The notes beneath the pieces are model-generated. The model was not told the DNA's origin, did not search any database, and saw only the letters and a program-made list of their open reading frames with translations. From Toxorhynchites rutilus septentrionalis (Eukaryota > Arthropoda > Insecta > Diptera > Culicidae): 64,000 nucleotides of DNA. The position numbers were made by a program, and so were the translations under genes. Within the stretch, counting starts at the first letter, position 1. Every line of letters starts with the position of its first letter. This document shows, one piece after another, positions 12,416 through 23,525 of the stretch. The DNA is taken from NCBI RefSeq assembly GCF_029784135.1, contig NC_073745.1, positions 276,498,166 through 276,562,165 on the forward strand, written 5' to 3'.

Positions 12416-12699
12416 AATATAGTGCACATATTTCAACCAAACATGACAATTGAAAATTTTCAGGCTAAACTCTGAAGGAAAATGGGAAAATTCGAAAAAT
12501 TCAATTCGCATGTGTTCTACAATTACATATCGAATTGTGTCTGAAAATAAAATGATATTATAATGTCGACTTTTGGTAGAAGTACTGAAATGTTATAGAA
12601 AAAATAATTTTAAAGGGTAGATTAGAAGATCAATCAATGAACAGTTCTGCGATTGGACCCATGAACGTGCGCTTAGTAAGAAAACGTGGATTTGACAAC

Positions 12700-12743
12700 G
12701 AAAAATAAATTTTGGGCGGGACGAAGTTTGCCGGGTCAGCTAG
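12700..12743 (+). mobile_element. Helitron-like 3' terminus
   Basis: A GC-rich segment at 12714-12732 ends in GTTTGCCGGGTCAGCTAGT. Helitrons lack TIRs and end in a hairpin followed by CTRR and a T; here CTAG is followed by T. The hairpin is weak in this copy. A better one with the same GTTTGCCGGGTCAGC core is at 20981-21009. It may be the end of the unit that contains tandem array 1. Confidence 0.5.
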
Positions 12744-15700
12744 TGTGTTATAAATTTGCTCATGTTACGCTCGCGTATAGTCAGAATTTTACTTCATATG
12801 CAAATGCACTTTCTATATATATTTATATTTGCAATTGTTCATCGGAATATATCGTTCGTACATTTTACTTTAGTATTGAATTTTTTTTTAAATGTATTCG
12901 AAGACTCGTGTAAATATAGCGCCACACACTCTGATAAGTGAATTGATCTATTTGCGTATGCTTTGGTTTTCTCTCACAAACACTATTGCCCCATTTTTAC
13001 ACGTGGGTTTACCTATACTACTACAATGGCTAGCTTCCACCTTCACATAAGCGTTATAATGTCAGTTTGTTCAGGAAAGTTTACGACGAGCTGGACTGCC
13101 GTAATCTCGCAAAGTGACGCAAGCGCCAACATTGACATTTTACGTTTTTTGTTATAGATCGATAAAGAATACCAAATCCTTCCAAACAACTGTGAAAATT
13201 TACAGAAATGTGAAAAAATGACCACGTAAAAGCTTGAAAACGGAGTGGAGCAAGCGCCATTTCCACTGTGATTAGGCGCAAGCGCAATTTTCCCTATGTT
13301 GTGACGAAATTTCATAGTGATGCGATGTGATTTTTTTTTCTGTTCTGATAGAGTACGATGAACGAGCAGGGACAGCAAAATTCACATAACAACTTCTTCC
13401 GTAATTAACGTTGAGCATAATAAAAGTTACATGCCTTCTTTCTTGTAAGAAACACTTTTCCGAAAAGTTTGTCATGCCAAGTATTTTTTTATTCAAAAAC
13501 AGTCCATCCCCATGTAATGTTACTTTTATAATAGCAATTTTGTTTCAGAATTACAAATCATGTACTATTTAAGAAGCTCAAAAAACCATGTACTTTCAAT
13601 TCATAAAATCAAGCTCATCTTAAAGTAAAGTTATCCTAGATTGAAGTGTATTGCTGTTCTCACATATAGCTCAGAAAGATTAGAACTAAATAGTTCAAAC
13701 TCATCGATTCAATTGTTGATTACAAGGATTCCCTGATATGTAGTATCTTTTTTCTTCAGGCATCAAGGGACAAAGCTCCTTGACGATGTTTACTTTCCTC
13801 GCCAGTTCAATTTCTCTTTCGGATAAATTGAAGCTGAGTGTTGATTGAAGGATAAATGTCGGATTTGGTGAACAGCTGCACTCTTCTAAATGTTCCAAAC
13901 GAAACGAAACACATCTTGTAACAAAACTCAAAACATCCTCGCGTAAACTGTATCTGTTTTACTTCGGATAATCTCGGAAGGCATTATGTTATTTAACACG
14001 GATGGTTTCAATTGCATTTTGAATTCGAAAAAATCGGTGCTGTCCATAATTATTACAATCGGGTTCTCAACTACGTTAACCTGCTGGACTCATGCTACAA
14101 AGTTGGGAAAGTATGTGAATTCTTCTCCCTGTACTTCTTAACCTTAACAGTTTTACCCCCACTTCGCCTACTATTTCGTTTGGTTCAATGTCCATCTGAA
14201 TTTTTTGTTTGATCACTGATAATGAAATAACTGTTGAATTATATGGATTATTCTTTTATTCGAATGCTCTACTGTTTCTCCGAAGGATATGGAATGAAAT
14301 ATTTAAGTTTTTAAACTATGAGATGTAATCAAATTTGTCACACAGTCCTATTGTTTTGATGTCCATCAAATTTTCATCTTCATGTATCCACACCTAGTCT
14401 TGTTTAAGGTTTGTGTATAAATTCCTTGGTGTATCCCAATTGAAGTATCCCAATTGCGCTCATATAGCGTGAGATATCGATCACTACAGCCATCAACCAG
14501 GAAAATGATGGATTTCTTCTCTCTCATCATATTGAATGATTTTGACATTACACATTAGCATTAGCAGTTACAGCTCTTATTTTGTCATTACCTGCTCCCT
14601 TCCGTGCATAAGTTGTAATTATTTCACACTACTCAATCATTATGACGGAAGTGGCTTTTCCAGGAGCCGTGCGTGAAACTCGATCAGTCAACTGGTTTGA
14701 TGTTGAGCCTGAAGCCTGAAGCCACGGCAGTCACGATGCCCTGCGGTAAACAAACGCTTAGGTGGGTCATAGTTTGCATCGGGACGCCTCAATACCAATC
14801 GTGCAAAACGAATTGAAATTGCAATTGCAATTGCATTTGAATTTATTAGCTGACATGTCACCACACCACAGAGAGGCAAATGCGAAACGACACTCTTTAC
14901 CCGTTTCCGTGGGGTGAGGGGATACGGTTTGGGGGTGTGATTCCGTCCAGTTAACTCCGAAGCCATACCCACATTTATCATTGCTCGTGAATATTTAATT
15001 TGAGTTTCACTACTTAAGGTTTCTATTCACACACATTCGAGTGGCCTCTTGCATCGGTTGTACCCCAGAACGAGGACGGTTGTACCGAAAACGAACGGTG
15101 AACCAACGGTTGGAATAGAGCAGATGAATAAATTGAACGGCTCGCTTGAAATAGAAAACTTTATTGTCACGATACAAACCACGCAGCTTTCGCTAAATGT
15201 AATTATATTGCCGCTATAAATTTAATTAGCATAACTGTCGTGTGACGTGGATAATATATGTATATGCGTGCGTGTGTTTCACACCGAACTGTCAACTACA
15301 CTTTTGAAATGTGTAGACTCAGACTCAGTGTGAAACGCCACCGGTTTCCGAATAACAGGAGAGAACAAATATATTGAAAATCGGAAATTGGCAAGCTAAT
15401 AAATGAACTTTACTCCATTATCATTCGCCCATTCGAAAAAATAACAACATTTCTATGAAAATACCGATAATGTTTTGAATTTTTATTCATGTTTATAGTT
15501 CGTGTTGCTATCAAAACTCAAACAATCAATTAAATTTAATGCAAACGATAAACACGACCAGTAAGGCTCCCCTCTGAACAATCTCGTTGGGAGTTCCACT
15601 CTACACGTCTTCACAGCTCATGTTTTACCAGAAAACGATTATTGCACTCGCTCCCATGGCCAGAACTACCTTCGATAGCTTCCGTGAAATTCAACCGAAA

Positions 15701-16779
15701 TAAAAACCAGAAATAATCCAACCCCGAAGGAGCGAAGCCATGGGGCTGGAATATTTTCCAAGACAAACAGTCAGCCCAATCAGCCTATGTGGAACCATAC
15801 AGCCCATGAGAGCTGACCAAACACGGGAGGGAATCGTTGAACTCAGAAATGTAGTTCACCAAATCGAACTGAAGATCAGGCCAGGACGGATGGAAAAAAA
15901 ATTCACACACAGCAAGGAGCAGATAATAAAATAAAAACAAAGTACCACAAAGTCGATTAGTGCCATAATGTTTCAATCCCGGACCGCTCCCAGTCGGCGA
16001 GGTACCCTCGGATGCTCTCCATGACCAGGCGAGAAGAAGTTTTGTTGTTTGATAATGTGACTTCAGAGGGAAAAACACGAAACAGTGAAGTTATACTCTC
16101 CATGTTTTGTATTTCTTTTTGTGTTTAACTGAACAACCAATACTCTGCGATAATAGCCGTGTACATGGCGAAGATTTCCAGCAGAATTACGCACCGCCGT
16201 CGCTCAGCCGGGTCCGAATGGCACCGTGCCGACCATCCCTCCCTCCCTGCTGCAATACTTAGCCGGGACGAGAAGAGAAGTCTTCGTCTTGGGAGATGGA
16301 CAGAAAATTAAATTAAATTAATTTTCTAATTAAAATCAATCCAAAACTTGCCAACTCGTTTCGGGTGCTAACGAGAGGGAAGACAATAAATTGCTATTTG
16401 CCCGGGGTGATGATGCCTCGGAGTGAAGCCGGACGGACGGACGAAACAATGTTGCAGTAATGCTGTATCTTCTCGCACAGATGAAATGGATGTCGCTGAG
16501 GGCGCTTCTGTCGTTGGTAATGTTTTTGTTTCGTTTCATTTTGCAAGCGATGACGATAGACTTGTGCATTGCAGGACTTTTAGACACGAAAAGAAATACT
16601 TCGTGTCAGACCTGTCCATCATATTGTAATGGAAATGAACCCACTCGGACAATGTTGTACCGGCAACCAATCGAAGTGCTTCTGAGATTCAAATCTGTGT
16701 TTCGAGCACTTGTTTTTCTAGTTCTATGAGTTAAGATGAAGTGAGTTTTCAATTACTTATTAAAATTAAAACTAATTTC
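12744..16779. other. Long stretch without recognisable gene
   Basis: Open frames here are short, overlap on both strands and show no domain. Some segments (about 14640-15000 and 15560-16700) are more GC-balanced and look less repetitive than the surroundings, which could mean unique intergenic or intronic DNA. I see no splice-bounded exon, tRNA or TE coding region. Confidence 0.4.
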
Positions 16780-17241
16780 ATTTTCAATTTTTTTTTCATT
16801 ATTTCGAAACAGCTCGACAGATTTTGATGAAATTATGCGCAAAAAACTTGGTAGGCATGAGAATAGGTTGTAAACTATATTCGATACCGCTAGGATACCG
16901 ATTAATATATATTTGATACCGAATAATGTGGCCCTATGCAGAAAAAAAAATCGGAATTTTTATTTTATCAAATTTGGTTTCAAACAATTCATATAACCAC
17001 AAATTTAATCCCCCATACCCTATTTTTGCGATTTTTTTAATCGTAATTTTAGCATTTTTGTATAAACAATATTCAAATAATTTAACCGTGGTTCGTTTTT
17101 CAAACAGAACGATTTTATATTTGTTGTTGAATGAGAGATGGCGCTACGCCCGCTACATCGAACTTTCATCCACACCTTCCCAAATAACCTCACTTTGCCT
17201 AAAACCAGGCGTATCGCCGGCGAGCAGAAAGTATTTCTGAA
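16780..17241 (+). mobile_element. Probable old Helitron-derived sequence
   Basis: The block includes a segment near 16820-16870 (CAGATTTTGATGAAATTATG, GGTAGGCATGAGAATAGG) that I associate with mosquito Helitron-type repeats. It leads directly into a Helitron coding remnant at 17242. Boundaries are not visible, and this link rests on my memory of repeat sequence rather than on an alignment. Confidence 0.35.
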
Positions 17242-17486
17242 TGAGCACAACGAATTATTGAAATAATTCAAATCTCACTTGTTGGGTTTACAAAATGACA
17301 ATCACGCTATTGTCATCGATCCTGATAAAACACCTGCTGGAAAGCACGTGTGTAGATTCAATGCGCAAGCGATCCTTGAATCATAGAAAGCGACTGAACA
17401 GTGACGCGAGAAATTGTGATTCGAAAAAAAAAACAATAATCTGGAATTCATCATTGACGCACATCGTTTATACGACTATGCCCATG
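17238..17486 (+). pseudogene. Helitron Rep/helicase N-terminal remnant
   Basis: In one plus frame the DNA reads GLQNDNHAIVIDPDKTPAGK, then HVCRFNAQAILE, and further on KKNNNLEFIIDAHRLYD. This pattern (DNHAIVI, DKTPAG, RFNAP-like, then NN-L--I---HR-YD) matches the region before the Rep domain in insect Helitron proteins. Stop codons interrupt it at 17263-17265, after ILES and twice more, so it is long dead. The similarity ends where the degraded SINE starts. The complete protein would nick DNA and drive rolling-circle transposition; nothing of the catalytic domains remains here. Confidence 0.68.
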
Positions 17487-17680
17487 TTCTTCTTCAATAG
17501 CACTAACGTTCTCAACGTCCGCCTTATCATTGTAGTATTACTTGCATCATTTTTAGTAGTACTTGGTTGAGATTTCTATGCCTAGCAATACGCCTTGAAT
17601 GTATTCTAAGTGACTAGCTCAGAAACATTTGTGACTATAATGCAAGTCAGAAGGGTCTCTTAGACGAAAAATCCCCTAGC
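17485..17680 (-). mobile_element. Degraded Feilai-type SINE, tRNA head lost
   Basis: The stretch aligns by eye with the SINE body at 1092-1300: TAGCACTAACGTTC, GTAGTATTACTTG, GAGATTTCTATGCC, CGCCTTGAATGTATTCTAAG and TGCAAGTCAGAAG occur in the same order. A deletion removes part of the 3' region, and the tRNA-like head with A and B boxes is not recognisable. The 3' tail (CTTCTTC on the plus strand) abuts the Helitron coding remnant, which it interrupts. Confidence 0.75.
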
Positions 17681-18041
17681 CTTTCTTAACAAGTTGAGCC
17701 CCGAATTGTTCTTGCTGCGCTTTCCATTCACATCAAGAGCATTTTCACGATATCAGTGTCGATCCCAGCTCCCAAATATACTTATACAGAAAATACAAAA
17801 CAGAAAATAGTCAGAAATTTGACTAGAAAGTAGTTCGGATGATAACATCCGAAAACAAACCATATATATTTCTATTTTCTTATTTTGTAACTGTCAGTCC
17901 CGCTCAGTCAGCGCTTTCCTATCAAAAAGCTCAACGTCAGTCCTTAGGGACGAACGGATTTAAGACTGCAAAAGATGATGTCGATCGAATCGTGAAGTCG
18001 AGTTATATATTGTCGTCGATATATAGTCGATATAAGTCGAG
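17681..18041. other. Unrecognised spacer
   Basis: Nothing coding is seen. Near 17995-18041 there is a local inverted motif built on GTCGATATA/TATATCGAC just before the broken end of the mariner. Confidence 0.35.
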
Positions 18042-18785
18042 GCGGGTCATCAAAGATGTGGGAGGCCGAGCGTTGTCCTGGTGGAATTCCTATTGATCAT
18101 TTCTGGCCGCTTCTGGTCAATCGCCTGCTTCAAACGGTCAAGCTGCTCACAGTAGAGAACCGAGTTGAGGGTCTGGCCATAGTTGAGCAGCTCATAGTGG
18201 ATGATTCCTTCCCAATCCCACCAAACACACAGCAAAACCTCCCTGGCCGTCAATTCGGGCTTGGCGATGGTTTGTGCCGGCTCACCGCGCTTCGACCACG
18301 ACTTTTTTGCTTTAGGTTGTCGTACGTGATCCACTTTCCATCATCAGTCACCATCTTCTTCAAAAATGGGTCGAGTTCGTTCCGTTTCAGCAGTGCATCG
18401 CAGGCGTTGATTCGGTATAAAATATTTTTTGCGTCAACCCGTGTGGCACTCATACATCCAGGTTTTTTTGAAATCCAATCTTCTGCAAATGGTTCCAAAC
18501 GGTTTCATGGTCTAAACCCAGTTCCTGGCCAATCGAGCGAGTGCTCACATGCCAGTCTACTTGGATGATTTCAACGATTTTATCGGTTTCCACGACGATT
18601 GGCCTACCAGTACAGGGTGTATCTTCGACAGCCACTACACTAGAACGAAATCGATCAAACCAACGCTGTGCTGTGCGAATCGTTACTGTATCGGGTCCAT
18701 AAACTACACGAATTTTTTCGGTCGCCTTCGTTGCAGTTTTACCTCGCAGGTAGTAAAACGTAAAATATGACTTGCTGGACTCCAT
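18042..18785 (-). pseudogene. mariner transposase, truncated and frameshifted
   Basis: The ATG at 18785 begins MESSKSYF and leads into the helix-turn-helix region (TATKATEKIRVVYGPDTV, TAQRWFDRFRS, RSIGQELGLDHETVWNHL). The expected WVPH linker has TGG changed to TGA at about 18450-18452. Frameshifts at about 18420 and 18310 move the following segments: LDPFLKKMVTDDGKWITYDN (first aspartate kept, but the usual GDE is altered to DDG) and AREVLLCVWWDWEGIIHYEL. The second motif FHQDNARP lies in yet another frame at the left edge. The third aspartate and C terminus are deleted. It is closer to the 43.9-kb fragment by its GGTTGGGGAAAAAGTAAT-like end than to the 5.8-kb mariner. Confidence 0.85.
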
Positions 18786-18966
18786 CTTTGACGCGCTATA
18801 ACTTGAGACTGAAAAGAATATTCACAACACTGTCAAAACGACACTTGTAGCACAGATTGTCGTCTTTAAATAGCCGTATAGTATGACCCGATGCGATACA
18901 ACACAAGATATGTTTAAGTGTTGTCATATATTGACAATATACGACATTTCTTTTTCCCCAACCCAA
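18042..18966 (-). mobile_element. mariner transposon, 3' half missing
   Basis: On the minus strand the element starts TTGGGTTGGGGAAAAAG (ending at 18966, next to TA at 18967-18968), a mariner-type terminus. It continues through a 5' UTR into transposase. It stops abruptly near 18042, just after the second catalytic motif, and no matching right TIR is present. Confidence 0.8.
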
Positions 18967-19397
18967 TATTAACAAAGAAATACTGACAATGGCAGATAAT
19001 CCTTCACAGAAATCAACAACGCAGATATTGACTCTGACAATCGTTGTGCAGTACCATGTTCGCCTCAGCTGAGCAAAACATTCAATGTTCGCAATAATGT
19101 TTTGCTCAGCTACTGTAGTATTAAGTATCATTAGGGCACTCATGTTCAGGCCTATTGATAGTAATGAATGAATGAAATGAAATAAATATATGTTGAGTTC
19201 TGCAATTATATGTAAAACAATAAATACATCTGCAAGTCCGTGAGTTAAGGAAGCAATATGGCTATATATGAAATTCAAAATACCGATGTGAATACAGTAA
19301 AACCTGTTTTTGTGCGGATTTTGTTGAGCGAATTTTTTTTGTGCGATTTTCTGTTCTTGTGCGTTTTTTTTTTGTGCGGTATATGAAAAGAAGCATA

Positions 19398-19706
19398 AAG
19401 GGTGTGTCACATCAAATTGCATCACGGAAAAAACGCTGTAGAAATTTAATTTTTAGGAATTATATCTTCAGCTTTCGCTTATAATCAGATTAGAGTGTAT
19501 AGATCACGTTGGCCATGCTTCACTGTCAATTTTTCGTAAATTTGGAAAAATGTCGTCGAACGAAAAAGAGCGTCGTGAATTAATCCTGTGCACTCATTTC
19601 GAGAATCCGGAGTCCCCTTTATTTGACGAAGTTATCGTCACATCGGGACATCGGTAAGATGCTGGGAATCGTCCAATCCACGGTCAGCAGAGTACTAAAA
19701 CGATAT
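19398..19706 (+). mobile_element. ITmD37E fragment (left end and transposase start)
   Basis: The left TIR (AAGGGTGTGTCACATCAAAT) and the following 300 bp match the near-complete element at 61499 almost base for base, through MSSNEKERRELIL and into the first helix-turn-helix. The coding sequence is interrupted at 19614-19636 by filler that includes TTTATTTGACGAAGTTATC, and the fragment then ends at 19706 where the same filler motif resumes. The remaining transposase and right TIR are gone. Confidence 0.85.
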
Positions 19707-19900
19707 TTATTTGACGAAGTTATCGTCCATTTAGTTTTTTATTTCGATGGTTCAAATGCATTTCAGTGCGAGAAAACTTATTTGCGTCTCAATTATCCAC
19801 TTCTGAAATCATTCCCTTCCTCTCATCAAATGCTCTAAATTTTTTCTAAGTTTTTGTATGACATGATTTCTAACAGCAACACGTTTCGACATGCAGCTAA

Positions 19901-20248
19901 GGCGGCTCGCACACCGGAGCAATAAACAACTAGCAACTGTTAACATGCAATAAGCAATATTATCGCCAATGGATTTTTCCATTTGATTTTTGTTGATCTC
20001 GCACACTGACGCAATACGATATCGCTGTCGCCTTTAAAGAGCAACACATGTCGCTAGCAACACGGCGTGTCGGTTGAAGAGCAACTTATTGCCCATATTT
20101 TGACAAATTTCGTACATTAACCCGATTGTTTGCATAATGTCAGAGGTTTTTATTACTCTGGTATGTGAAGAACAACAAAATATGTTGCCTGTTGTATATT
20201 GCGTATTGCAGTTTGCTAGTTGCTTATTGCTGCGGTGTGCGAGCCGCC
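19901..20248. mobile_element. Harbinger-like MITE
   Basis: Inverted ends begin GGCGGCTCGCACACCG at 19901 and close with the complement at 20248. The arms stay similar for about 60 bp (AGCAATAA-CAACTAGCAA). TAA on each side fits the 3-bp TWA TSD of PIF/Harbinger elements. The 348-bp element has no coding sequence. Confidence 0.65.
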
Positions 20249-20974
20249 TAAAAGCACAAAACAGCCACGCGCAACCGAAAAGGCAAAGTGTTCCATCGCA
20301 AAGCAGGGAAACAAAAGGAAATTGAACGGTAAATGGCGTGGATTTGAATTATTTTCTTGGAGGAAGCTTTCCCTATCTACCGCACCAAAAAAGTTTTTTT
20401 TCAAAATATGTACCGAACACGATTTTTTGAAGCTGCTGGTGATGTTTTGCATGCTTTTTTTATGTGACTTTTTTTGTGCGGTCCTTATCCCCCGCACAAA
20501 AAAAGGTTTGCCTGTACTCTATTGAATGAAAACGATGAAATAGTGCGCTACAGAATAAGCTGGACATCAGCTTCATTGAAGTTGTCTGACGTATCGTTGG
20601 ACCATTTGGACCAGTTATAAATCTAGCCGTCCATTTTTAAAAACGGCAAGCGCGTATTTTCCAACAACGAGACAACAATTGAGCGAAATTGATATTGAAT
20701 TTCTTCATTCCATTTTTCTACTTTACTACAAAAATATATGTCTTTTTTTACTTTACATTTAACTTTTAAGAGATGAAACATGTCAGTTACGTTAATGAAA
20801 TACATTGAATCAATCAATCAATGTTTATAATACACACTTTCGTTCAAATCTTTTTATTTGTTCTGTTTTACTGACCACATTCGATTAATTTTTTAGATCG
20901 TTAAAACATTTAAACACGCTTACAATACATTATATATGTTTTATTTAACTCCCAAAATATTCACTAGAAATAAT

Positions 20975-21009
20975 TTATATGGCAGAACATCGTTTGCCGG
21001 GTCAGCAAG
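20975..21009 (+). mobile_element. Helitron-like 3' terminus with hairpin
   Basis: A strong short hairpin is formed by GGCAGAAC (20981-20988) and GTTTGCC (about 20992-20998), followed by GGGTCAGCAAGT. The core GTTTGCCGGGTCAGC is shared with the terminus at 12743. CAAG replaces the usual CTRR, so the very end may be mutated. Confidence 0.5.
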
Positions 21010-21039
21010 TTTTAGAAAAAAAAACAGATTGTTCTAGTC

Positions 21040-21252
21040 TCATTCTTGAATGTATTGTACGCCCCTAACCTTTTCTCCGACCATGAATTTTTCCCATCTT
21101 TCTGGCATCATATGATTTCCTCGTATGGAGAACTGATGGTCTTTCAAAACAATGCATGAATCGTCGGTACCTTCGTAAGAATTGGAATGAGGCCAAGGCC
21201 AAGTTTCATTGAACGGAACAACTGGTAGTCGGGAGGGAGATTTTCTGGACAA
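21040..21252 (-). pseudogene. mariner transposase C-terminal remnant
   Basis: The minus-strand frame reads SNSYEGTDDSCIVLKDHQF followed by IRGNHMMPERWEKFM. In mariner transposases the last 45 residues typically read SYEE--KWI-SW---KDE-F---GI--LPERWEK, so position, spacing and the PERWEK motif agree. No catalytic region is present and no TIR was recognised. It could instead be chance similarity in a short frame, but the ordered matches make that less likely. Confidence 0.5.
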
Positions 21253-22693
21253 TATGAGAGCTGAAGTAGAATTAATGAAGTGTTTTCAGATAAGTTTCAA
21301 CAACTTCAGCAACCGAATAAAATATAGAAAATAAATAAAATAGTCGAATGAAAGCTCTCAATCGTGGTTATTAGCAGGGTTGTCACATATACAGAATATT
21401 CTCTATCTTACAGATTTTTCGCTAAATTTCAGATACAGAATTACAGATTCTCAGCAAAGATATAGAATTTACGATTATTCTTAAATTCAATTTCAAATAT
21501 TAAATTTATTACAGTGCATACATAAATACCTTGATTTATAAAAGTGTTTAACGCAACGCAACGAGATGGCTTTTGTTGGAGGCAGTTGTTGAACAAATTC
21601 TTGATTGATTTGATGAGCCTGAATGAAGACCCTAAATCGGACAAACCAAAATAATTTACCCTAATGCTAAAAATATATGGCTGCATTCTGAATTTTTATG
21701 TGGATATTGTTGACAGGTGTCAAAATCACAAAAAAAATCGATATGACTGTTAACCCCTGTAATATTATGTAAATTGCGGTTTCAAGCACATTGGGGGGAC
21801 TCCATACAAAAGCAAAGCAAAAAAAATTGTCGTTACATGCGGAAAGAAACATGATTTTTACATAATTTCTGAATGCTGAACACGAATCTCGTATCCATTT
21901 TTTATTTGGGGTAGTCCATAAAGCACGTTATTTAATGTTTTGAAATTTTATGGCACCCTCTTCTACGCAGTATTTTTCACATACTTTTCTATATAATTTT
22001 ATGATCTCTGAGAACAAGCTAACTCACTGGGCGTTGAAAAAGATCACGTAGTTCATGCACGGTCCCTCAAATCAAACAAATTCTGCTATAATTACAAATT
22101 AACACACAACGGTTAATGAAAAAAAAAACAAATTAAAAAAAATAATCTTGTTCCTCTTCGTCATCATAACTGCCATCAGATTCATAATCTTTTTTTGATT
22201 CAACAATTGTGTCTTTCAATAGAAATATTACTTCATCTAGATTTTTGTGTACAATTATTTTTCTCCTTTTCAAAATATGTGTTTACTATTCGATTAGAAC
22301 ATTTTTATATTCGGTAAGAAGATGATTGGCTATATCATGATTAGTTTTTTCTCGACTATTTTTATGAGTGAAATTTAGAATTCGTTATACTTATCAGCAG
22401 GGAAAATCTATTTTTCATCTGCTATTTCCATTTCGTCTTGTGATTTTCAATACTTCATTGTATCATAGATTTGTTGTCTTTCTAATCCGGTCCCTTTGGT
22501 TAAAAAAGAATATTAAAATATTAGGTGTACCGGTAATTTTCTTCGGTTTTACAACAGATGGCATAACATGATTATTATTCTGGTGAATCAAATTTCCAGA
22601 CATTCGTTGGAAAGCTACTGTCAATGCGCGTCTTTTTCAGTATATGTCAAAAAGTTTAAGCGTAAACAACATAGTTTTTTTGCCACTTCGAAT

Positions 22694-22840
22694 ATGTCGA
22701 ATTTCGTACCAACGAGAATGTTTTCGCGGGGAGTGATTACTTCAATATAAAGAAAAAAAGCTGCGGAAAGTTATCGCATCTTGGTGGATGTTTATGGTGA
22801 CCATGCTCCAACTGAGCGAACGTGTCAGACGTGGTTTGCA
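22694..22840 (+). pseudogene. mariner transposase N-terminal part (continued at 30319)
   Basis: The ATG at 22694 opens a frame ending in KKAAESYRILVDVYGDHAPT and ERTCQTWFA, the helix-turn-helix segment of this mariner group. An in-frame TAA occurs at 22748-22750. The frame is cut at about 22840 by the 3' end of the inserted LINE. The next expected residues (-LKSGNFDLEDEERSG) begin the right-hand part at about 30319. Confidence 0.8.
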
Positions 22841-23525
22841 TTGTTTTGTAGGATTATTTGACTATATTCTCATTTATAACATAACATAACATTTAACAAT
22901 ATATTTGATGCACCCAGAAATTATAATTTAACAGCTGTTGTGGCAAATACATGGAGTTGAGAAAGGTCGACTGCATCCCCAGTGAGATTAATCTCTTTGA
23001 AGGGGGTGTTAAGCAGAAATACTCAGTAGAGTTCACAGGGATTCAACACCTTAGGCACTCAGATGATGTAGTTACGAATATTCTCTCTAATACGCATTCT
23101 CAGTTGATGTTTGAAGTCTGTCATGTAACGTTGAGCTCGTGGACTAAGTGGCAGTTGGTTGTAGCATTTTTTTATTTTTTTTAATTCGTTTATTTTTACA
23201 GGCTCAGTTATTTAAGTTTAAAGGAGCCGAATTCTTAAATATATTTTTAAAACTATATATATATATATAGAAACAATTTTCTTACATCTATGGTTAGTAA
23301 GGTGGAAAACCGATTACTCGCGGTGTACTCGAGTTTAGAAGGGTGACATATTTTTAGGAGAAGGATGGGATATAAGGAAATTGTAACAATGTTGATGAGC
23401 ACTCAATTCTTAAATCTATTCGTATATCTATAGTTTATTTACATTTCAACTTATTCTACTATTTATAGCAAGGGGACGAATTACCCGCAAAGGAAGGAAA
23501 GGAGGGTATAAGGATGTAGGGACAA

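Larger units (their letters stand above)
19295..20514. mobile_element. pogo-like TIR element (composite host of two other TEs)
   Basis: The left end CAGTAAAACCTGTTTTTGTG (from 19295) and the inverted right end CAGGCAAACCTTTTTTTGTG (ending 20514) form TIRs of about 25 bp. TA flanks both (19293-19294 and 20515-20516). A CAG start with TA TSD is typical of the pogo/Tigger group. No transposase of its own is visible. The interior holds a Tc1 fragment (19398-19706) and a Harbinger-like MITE (19901-20248). A related partial copy with the same CCCTATCTACCGCAC sub-terminal sequence is at about 39537-39665. Confidence 0.65.
20515..22520. other. Mostly unrecognised DNA with two TE remnants
   Basis: Apart from the Helitron-like end at 20981-21009 and the mariner C-terminal remnant at 21040-21252, described separately, I see no coding or RNA feature. 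The region is strongly AT-rich. Confidence 0.4.
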
